DNA of 64,000 nt from CAJXJP01 sp963926055 (GTDB taxonomy: Bacteria > Patescibacteriota > Gracilibacteria > BD1-5 > UBA6164): NCBI GenBank assembly GCA_963926055.1, contig CAWUVK010000001.1, forward strand, positions 269,949 to 333,948. The letters run 5' to 3'. A program made the position numbers and the translations under genes. Below are positions 57,411-64,000 of this stretch, piece by piece (position 1 is the stretch's first letter; every line of letters begins with the position of its first letter). The notes below the pieces were generated by a model. That model ran no database searches. It was given only the letters and a program-made list of their open reading frames with translations, and was not told the origin of the DNA.

Positions 57411-57445
57411 AAAAAATTCCCGGGAAAATTTCCCGGGAATTTTTT
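57411..57445. terminator. CCCGGG-type hairpin after thrS
   Basis: AATTCCCGGGAAAA / TTTTCCCGGGAATT-like stem with T runs on both strands, eight bases after the thrS stop. Confidence 0.8.
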
Positions 57446-57452
57446 ATTCTTT

Positions 57453-59336
57453 TTATAATGCTTTACTTTTAATTTCCTCTACGATTCTTGCAATAAATTC
57501 TTCTTTCTTTTCTACTGTTTGTTCTTTCGTTTTATAATTTCTCACAGCAACTGACCCTGATTCTTGTTCAGCTTCTCAGATTACTACGATATAATTATTA
57601 TGCATTTTTTCAGCATTTCTAACTTTTTTATTTAAGTTATCTGTTGAAAAATCTCCTGAAACTCTGACTCATGCTTTTTTAAGTTCACTCATAACTTCAG
57701 CAGCATAATCATCAAACATAGGTAAAACTGGTACAATTTTTACTTGTCTTGGAGCTAACCACATTGGGAAAACACCAGCAAAATGTTCGATCAACACTCA
57801 CATTCCTCTTTCAAGTGATCCAGAAATGGCTCTATGGATTACTACTGGTCTTTCTTTTTCATTATCTTCATTTGTAAATCCTAGGTCAAATCTCACTGGA
57901 AGATTAAAATCACATTGAATTGTAGCTAATTGCCATTCTCTTCCAATAGCATCTTTAAACATAAAATCTAATTTTGGACCATAAAATGCAGCTTCTCATT
58001 CTACTCTTTGGTACGGTAAATCACTTGCTTGAGCAGCTTCTTCGAGCGCTGATTCAGCTTGAATCCATACATCTTCTTCCCCTAAATATTTTGATTTATC
58101 TTCTCATCTCACAGAAAGAGAAACCCAGTAATCATCTGTCATTCCAAGAGTTGTATAAAATTCTTTAATAATTTCAGTGATTCCTTGAACTTCAGCTTTG
58201 ATTTGATTTACTCTACAAAATAAGTGACCATCATCTTGAGTAATAGCTCTTACTCTTGTAAGCCCTGATAATTGTCCTGATTTTTCATCTCTATATACTG
58301 TTGCTGGTTCAAAATATCTTACCGGCATATCTCTGTATGAAAATTGATTATCAGCAAATAGTTGCATATGATGAGGACAATTCATTGGTTTGAGGAAAAA
58401 TTTTTCTTTTGAAGTTCCACCCCAAACACTAAACATATCATCAAGATAATGCCCAGCATGACCAGAGGTTTCATATAAAGCTTCTTTTGCTAAATGTGGA
58501 GTCCAAACTCTATCATAGCCTTTTTGTTCATGCAGTCCCCATAAATAATCTTCAAGAGATTTTCTTAAAACCATACCAGCTGGTTGCATAAGTGGAAGAC
58601 CTGGTCCAATTAAATCAGAAATTGTAAATAATTTTAATTTTTGACCTAAAATTCTATGATCTCTTTTTTTCGCTTCTTCGAGCATATGTAGATATGCATC
58701 AAGCTCAGTTTTATCATTAAATGCATATGCATAAATTCTCGTTAATTGTTGATTTTGTGCATCACCTAACCAATATGCTCCTGCTACTCTTGCTAATTTA
58801 AAAGAGTTTGCATCAAGCTGATTCGTATTTTCAACGTGAGGACCAGTACACATATCTATAAATTTGAGATTTTTTACTTGATCTCCATCTAAATCTTCAA
58901 ATGATTCAAATTCATTTTCTTTTAAGAAATCCTGCATTTTATTATAAAATTCTGAAGATTTCCCTTTTGAAACATTATAGTAAAAAGAAATTTTATCTGA
59001 TAATTTTTCACTATTTTTAAAATCTCCTGATTCAAATCTATCAATTAATTGAGTTTTAAATTCTTCATCCATAGCTGTAAGAACTTTTCTCCCGGTAGAA
59101 TAATCCACTTCGAATTTTTTAAATTCTTGATTTTGAGTAATTATTTTTTTCATAGATTTTTCTACTTTTTTCAAATCTTTATCAGAAAATTCTACTGCTC
59201 CAAAATCAAAATCATAATAAAATCCATCTTGCGTATCTGGACCTGTTGCAATTTTTGCTTCAGGGAAATTTTGTTTTACTGCTTGAGCCATTATATGGGC
59301 CAAACTATGTCTTTTTGTTGATAATTCTACACTCAT
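57453..59336 (-). CDS. thrS: Threonyl-tRNA synthetase, no TGS domain
   Basis: 627 residues. The editing domain begins directly at RHSLAHIMAQAVKQ, with CTGPHVENT later; the catalytic core has KPMNCPHHMQLF, VYRDEKSGQLSGLTRVRAITQDDGH (motif 2) and PVVIHRAISGSLERGMG (motif 3), then an anticodon-binding domain with PRQVKIVPVLP. The usual 60-residue TGS domain is absent. The first 410 codons contain no UGA, while the last third has about five. Upstream lie a threonine-rich leader peptide and a terminator. Confidence 0.96.
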
Positions 59337-59418
59337 AATTTATTTTTTTATTTAATATTTTTTATTTCAGTCTAACTTATATTTATATATTTTAGTACGG
59401 ACTTGAAATCGGACCTGG

Positions 59419-59446
59419 AATATTTTGAGTCCGGACTCAAAATATT
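59419..59446. repeat. 28-bp perfect palindrome in the thrS leader
   Basis: AATATTTTGAGTCC / GGACTCAAAATATT. It lies between the attenuator hairpin and the thrS start. The inner GAGTCCGGACTC also occurs once inside recG (about 49940). It could be an operator or part of an alternative leader structure. Confidence 0.5.
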
Positions 59447-59455
59447 TTTTTATAA

Positions 59456-59488
59456 AAAAACTCTACTTTTATATAAAGTAGAGTTTTT
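59456..59488 (-). terminator. Attenuator terminator upstream of thrS
   Basis: AAAACTCTACTTT / AAAGTAGAGTTTT stem followed on the minus strand by seven T, 48 bases after the leader-peptide stop and about 120 bases before thrS: the position expected of an attenuator. Confidence 0.8.
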
Positions 59489-59535
59489 GGTGTTTGCTAA
59501 ATTTTTTATAATTTCTTTTTTCACACAAAAATTCC

Positions 59536-59598
59536 CTACTTGGTTATAAGTAAAGTTGTAGTAACAGTGATAGTGGTTACAAGTTGTGCGAGGTTCAT
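59536..59598 (-). CDS. Threonine-rich leader peptide of thrS
   Basis: A 20-codon frame starts with ATG preceded by AAGGA five bases upstream and ends in TAG. Seven of its 20 residues are threonine (positions 8, 9, 11, 13, 14, 15 and 19), reading TTITVTTT in the centre; this is the composition of thrL-type leaders. It lies on the coding strand of thrS, before the attenuator hairpin. Its neighbouring arms TAATTTCTT (59609-59618) and AAGAAATTA (59508-59517) could pair. When threonyl-tRNA is scarce, a stalled ribosome here would be expected to prevent the terminator and raise ThrS. Confidence 0.8.
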   Translation of the reverse strand: MNLAQLVTTITVTTTLLITK

Positions 59599-59741
59599 AG
59601 GTCCTTGGTTAAGAAATTAACATTTTTAATATATAAAATATAATCTATTTGTCAAAAGAGTTTTTTTGTATTTGAGATATTTTTTATATAATGAATTATA
59701 AAGTAGAAGTTACTTTATTTATTTTTGTGATTTTTTTGTTT

Positions 59742-62324
59742 ATGAAATCTGAAAATTTACGCGCATTTACATTTGTTGAATTGATTATTACTCTTTCTAT
59801 TCTCGCATTATTATCAGTTATTTGATATACCGCAGTTGGAAATAAACAAGAAAATACTCTCAATACAAAAATAACATCCGAAGTTGAAACGCTTAAAAAT
59901 GCTTTATTATTAGCAAAGCAAGAAAATTCAGTTTTACCTCTCCCAGATGGTAATAATAATTTTTATGCGATTGACACGAGTTATTCTCACGATTATGAAA
60001 ATGAAAATACCTATTGAGTGCATGGATTTATTACTCAAAATACCCTTGCTAAAAAATATATTGATGTAATCCCTCTAGATCCAAGAACCAATTCATATTA
60101 TGCATATGGGAAAACAAAATGAAGTGAAATGTATGAAATTGCATCTGTTATTTTTGAGAACCAAGAACCTAAATCAAAAGTAATTTGAGATTATACAGCT
60201 ATAGAGTGACCGTTTAATCTGATTCGTGAATATAATGGTCCATATTTTGTAGATGATAATTCAACTCAAAATTTTGCGTATAATCCATACGAAAAAATTC
60301 TCACAGCTAAAATTTGAGATAATTCTGGAAACATCACCGTAAATGGGAAAAATTTATCTACTGATGAAATTTCAAATATTCAGCTGGTTTCTGGAGATAC
60401 AATAAAAATTCCACAAGATAATAATGCTACTATTTATTTTTCAGATGGTACAACTTCTATCTTATGAGATACTTCACAAGAAACTCAATTAATATTACAA
60501 AATTTAGAATTTCCAAGTGAAACTAACCTTATAACAAAAATACAACTGGTTTTACAATCAGGAATGATTTGGAACAAAGCTGCATCTTTAGACGAAGAAT
60601 CTCAATTTGAAATCTATACTATTGATTCAACAGCTGCGGTTCGTGGAACAGTATTTGGAGTGCAAAAAAATTCATGAAATTCTAAAATACTTGTATCTGA
60701 GTGAAAAGTTGCTGTATATAAAAACTATGAAGAAAATTTAGAAAAACTTTTAGAAAAAATTTCAACAAACAAAACTATTTCTAGAGAGCAAGTATCTTCA
60801 AGAAATAATAATGTAATAACTATTGATGAAGAAACTCAAGAAAGTATCATTGAAGTGGAATCGGATGAATCTATAAAATGAGTTCAAATTGATACTCAAA
60901 GCCAATGAGAAATTGAGCCAACAAATGACTCACTAGAAGATATTCCTGAAGAAATAAAAAAAGATATTATTGATAACAGAATTTTATTTTCAAAAAATAT
61001 TTGATTTTGAGTTGATACACTTGAGATAAATGAACAATGACAAATAGAGAAACTAGTTCTCAAAATGCAAAAAAAAGTTTGGGACTGACTGGATAAAATA
61101 TCTATATCCTCTAGTTTAGGTTCTAATCAATGAGGTTTATCTACTAATATAGAGAAAAATTATAGTTTAAGCCCTATCGAAAAAAATAATCAATATTTTA
61201 TTGATTTATCTAATGATATAAAAGCTTGATATATTTCTTATCATCTACCTACAGAAGATATTTCTCAAGAAAATACTATTTCAATATTTTCTACTGCAAA
61301 TGCAGATTACACAAAACAAGTATGAGACAAGAGATGATCTAATATAGATTTAAATACAAATGCAGAGATAACAACTTGAAATCAATCTCCTGATATTATT
61401 ACAATATCAGAATCAGACGATGATACTACATGAGAACCTAAAAATCTTGGAACTATTACTATACAATTAGTTCAAACACGTAATTGAAAAAATTTCGAAT
61501 CAAAATCAGTAACCGTTCCACTGGTAAAAGATACAAAAATTTCTCAAGAAAAACCAAAAGACGAACTCCCACTACTCGTTCGTGAAAAACCTATACTTCC
61601 ACCATTAGATGAAGATGAAAGTGAATCAGAATGTAGTAATCCATTTTGAGAAGAGAAACAATATTGTTGGGAAAAAACAGATGGAATTGACGATGATTTT
61701 ACACTCGCCTATTATGCTCCATATGATGTAGCTGGTGATATTAGCATATATGATTCTAGCTTTACGTATAAATTATGATGACATAGCTCTATAACTGGAA
61801 ATAATACTTCTTTACCAGATTATTGTGTAGAATCTTCTGACGAATCAAATTCATTTTGTATTCAATCAGATGGAACAAAAGGTATATTTATTGATAATGA
61901 AGGATGAAGCTGGACAAATAAAGATTATATAAAATATCAATGATTAGCTCTCAATAATGATTTTATATTTGAAATAAATGTCAGATGAAAAGCACTCAAT
62001 AGAAGTACTTGAACATATTTTTTATTTAGTAATGAAAAAGTAAAACTTTATCTTCATGATAGACAACTTACTTTAAAAATAGATGATTATGAAAAATGAT
62101 CTATTAATATACCATATATCTCTTTAGGTAATTCTAGAAATTATTCAGTACTCTTAATAAAAAATGATAATGAAATCTGAATTCAATTATCAGATACTTC
62201 AAATAGTTCGGAATATGATTATCAAAATTTTGAACGAGATTTTAATTATATTTGAGTAAATAAGGATTGAATTAAAAATCAATGGAATGATGTCATAAAT
62301 TATATAAAAATTTATGAAAAATAA
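59742..62324 (+). CDS. Pilin-like protein with FecR-like and LamG-like domains
   Basis: 860 residues. A short leader with RAFTFVELIITLSILALLSV is a type IV prepilin signal. Residues about 160-310 form a FecR-like segment (GKNLSTDEISNIQLVSGDTI, STAAVRGTVFGVQ, LVSEGKVAVYKN), followed by a long linker rich in Ser/Glu/Asp, and a C-terminal LamG/concanavalin-like sheet (about 690-860: DDDFTLAYYAPYDV-like start, GVNKDGIKNQWNDVINYIKIYEK end). Four cysteines near residues 630-645 may form disulfides. I infer a pilus- or surface-anchored adhesin. It ends at a hairpin facing the adhesin gene. Confidence 0.75.
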
Positions 62325-62325
62325 A

Positions 62326-62350
62326 AAACAAAGCGTATCGCTTTGTTTTT
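62326..62350. terminator. Bidirectional hairpin
   Basis: AACAAAGCG / CGCTTTGTT stem with three-base loop and T run, between two convergent surface-protein genes. Confidence 0.8.
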
Positions 62351-62355
62351 TTTAT

Positions 62356-64000
62356 TTATCATAAATCTTTTACATTTAAATTAAATGTAACTGAACTATT
62401 TTTTCACCCTGGATTCGTTACTTTTATAGTAATTGTGTAATCCAATGGTATTGGACTAAATTCATCTCAGAACCGAGTTGCAACTCATGTAGAACTATTG
62501 ATAGTTAATTTTCCTCACGTTGTATCTCATACAATTTCATAAAAAGCTCATGGTTCAACATGTTCAACTACTGGATCTGGTAAATCTGTAGAATAAGCTC
62601 CATATTGATCATCTATAAATTGATCTTCCATTGAAATAGTAGGAGTTAAAATAGTATTTTCTACTACGATATCTTGAATAATCATATTTTCGACACCATA
62701 ATCATGTTCTATTCTAATTGAAACATTTTTATATGTACCTGCATCATCATAATCTGGTGTACCAGTCATAGAATATTGACCATTTCCAAGATTATTAAGA
62801 GTCATCCAATCTGGTTTATTTACAATAACTACTTTATTGACTACACTATCTATATCTTTCACAGTAAATGTATGAGAATATGAATCTCATTCTTTTACTG
62901 TAGTTGGGAAATTCCCATTGATTAATTCATATTTATCAATGATTGAATTCACATCTAGTGTCACTTTTTTAGTTACTGTAGCAACTCCATCGAATGCACT
63001 AAATTCAATAGTATCTGCTCAATAATAATTTTCATCCGGAGTATACGTATATTCTCATGTTGATGAATCGAGACTTATATCACCATGATCTGGTTGCATA
63101 CTCACTGAATATGTAAGTGTATCATTATCTTCATCAGTTGCTGTTACAACTCCATTATATGGAGTATCTTCATCAGTTGAGAACGATGCACTTGAAGTAA
63201 TCACTGGTGCTCTATTTGTATTTTCAACTGTTAAATGAAATCATGCAGTTTGCAATGTATCTCTATATGAATCCATTGCAACAACAACAAAATTTCTATA
63301 TTCTCTTGCATCTTCATATCATGGTGCAAATGTAACGGTTGCACTTCCATCTTTATTATCTACTAATGTAGCAAAATCTGGTGCATCATTAAATCATAAT
63401 TTCAATTCTAGAGTTACATCATCTCCATTGGGATCATCATAGTTAAATGTAAAACTTTTAGTTTCTCATTCTGCTATCGATGTGATTGGATTATAATTTG
63501 TAATTTCTACTCATTCATTTACATTATTTTTGAATGTAATTGGAAAATCTTTTTCTGCTGATAATCCTTCTGTATCAATTGCTTTAATAACTACATTTTT
63601 AAGAGTATCTTGAGTAACTCATGGGTTTGTAATTTTTAGAATATTCCCACTAATACTATAATCTGAATTATCTAATCCTGATTCTAGTGAAAATCATAGT
63701 ACTTGATTATCTACATCAAAAATATGATTATCTAAATTTATTTCTACAGATTCTCATTCATCGATTGAAAATGTTGATGATAAATCTGTTGCTTTGGGTG
63801 CATCGTTGATTGCGTTTACTGTAACAGTTACGACTTTTGTATCTGTTAATTCTCCATCGCTTACTTCGTATTCAAATGTATCTGTTCCGTTGAAATTTGC
63901 ATTTGGTACATACGTAAATGTTCCATCTGAATTTACAGTTACTTCTCCATTTGAAGCTGTTGTTTTAACTCAATAATTTAAAATATCTCCATCTAAATCT
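62356..64000 (-). CDS. Repeat adhesin, C-terminal part (tandem cadherin-like/VCBS repeats)
   Basis: At least 548 residues, open to the right edge, so the N-terminus is missing. It consists of about 100-residue Ig-like repeats: DGTFTYVPNANFNGTDTFEY, later GEYTYTPDENYYGADTIEF, and Cadherin-like IDEGESVEINLDNHIFDVDN. Consensus motifs (TYTPxxNYYGxDTIxF, VSDG) are those of VCBS/tandem-95 repeats found in large RTX-type adhesins. There is no LPxTG or C-terminal helix at the end (KVTNPGKNSSVTFNLNVKDLG), so secretion or anchoring signals must be elsewhere. Likely a very large secreted adhesin. Confidence 0.85.

Larger units (their letters stand above)
59337..59741. other. Leader region of thrS and start region of the pilin-FecR gene
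   Basis: This 405-base stretch holds, in thrS direction, the leader peptide (59536-59598), the attenuator hairpin and the 28-bp palindrome; the part from about 59620 to 59741 is AT-rich and presumably contains the divergent promoters. I saw no tRNA or other RNA gene. Confidence 0.5.

Noticed and set aside
433..57445. CRISPR array from the repeated CCCGGG hairpins
   Set aside because: The copies are scattered singly between genes and not regularly spaced.
59500..59620. tRNA or small structured RNA upstream of thrS
   Set aside because: No acceptor stem or T-loop; the region is better explained by a Thr-rich leader peptide.
59337..59741. T-box riboswitch
   Set aside because: No T-box sequence or stem I pattern seen; a leader peptide explains the arrangement.

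Overview
The window comes from an AT-rich bacterium that reads UGA as glycine. Almost every long gene is interrupted by in-frame TGA, and these fall where the family has a conserved glycine: the EGLA after the Walker A of the Clp ATPase, GDVGTGKT and GRVGRG in RecG, HELGHF in the site-2 protease, GTHGKST and nearby glycines in MurC, DSGGFQ in Tgt. TAA and TAG are the only stops. That is genetic code 25, known from the candidate-phyla groups Absconditabacteria (SR1) and Gracilibacteria (BD1-5). CGA sits at a conserved arginine in Pth and GalE, so it still appears to mean arginine here. All coordinates below use UGA = Gly; a standard-code reading shatters most of these genes.

Layout. 1-9.3 kb: end of a MoxR ATPase gene, Fe-superoxide dismutase, a NUDIX hydrolase, two small proteins, a ClpC-type unfoldase, two secreted unknowns and methionine aminopeptidase. 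9.3-13.2 kb: three tandem type IV pilin-like proteins with bacterial YCD...GGGWT (fibrinogen-like) tails. 13.4-22 kb: housekeeping genes (Xer recombinase, MFS transporter, HAD phosphatase, Pth, MurC, SecD, RlmN) and a minor pilin. 22-31.4 kb: a 1299-residue unknown, RseP-like protease, HD hydrolase, Tgt, and a riboflavin set (RibE, RibH and a kinase/FAD-synthase fusion with reversed domain order). 31.4-49 kb: a large polytopic membrane protein, a secreted Kazal-type inhibitor, and a surface-polysaccharide cluster (flippase, UDP-HexNAc 2-epimerase, FkbM methyltransferase, RmlD-like reductase, CapE-like dehydratase, six glycosyltransferases, methyltransferase, GalE). 49-59.6 kb: RecG, RsmG, TsaC-like protein, a VIT/VWA membrane protein, an HI0933-like flavoprotein and ThrS with an attenuator leader. 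59.7-64 kb: a pilin/FecR/LamG-like surface protein and the C-terminal end of a repeat adhesin.

The most striking structure is a 441-bp element inside recG. It encodes a DUF559-type PD-(D/E)XK nuclease domain, is bounded by inverted GC-rich palindromic ends, and is inserted exactly in frame between helicase motifs I and Ia. Removing it leaves a normal 680-residue RecG. Solo 42-bp copies of the same end are inserted in frame, in the same reading phase, twice in galE, and further relatives lie between genes. This looks like an in-frame, protein-tolerated mobile element with MITE-like derivatives. A second notable find is a 20-codon leader peptide with seven threonines, followed by a terminator, upstream of thrS: classical threonine attenuation in a candidate-phyla bacterium.

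The pilins, Kazal inhibitor, VIT/VWA protein, adhesin and varied polysaccharide fit a cell that attaches to other cells, as known relatives do, but that lifestyle is an inference. I saw no rRNA, tRNA or CRISPR array.
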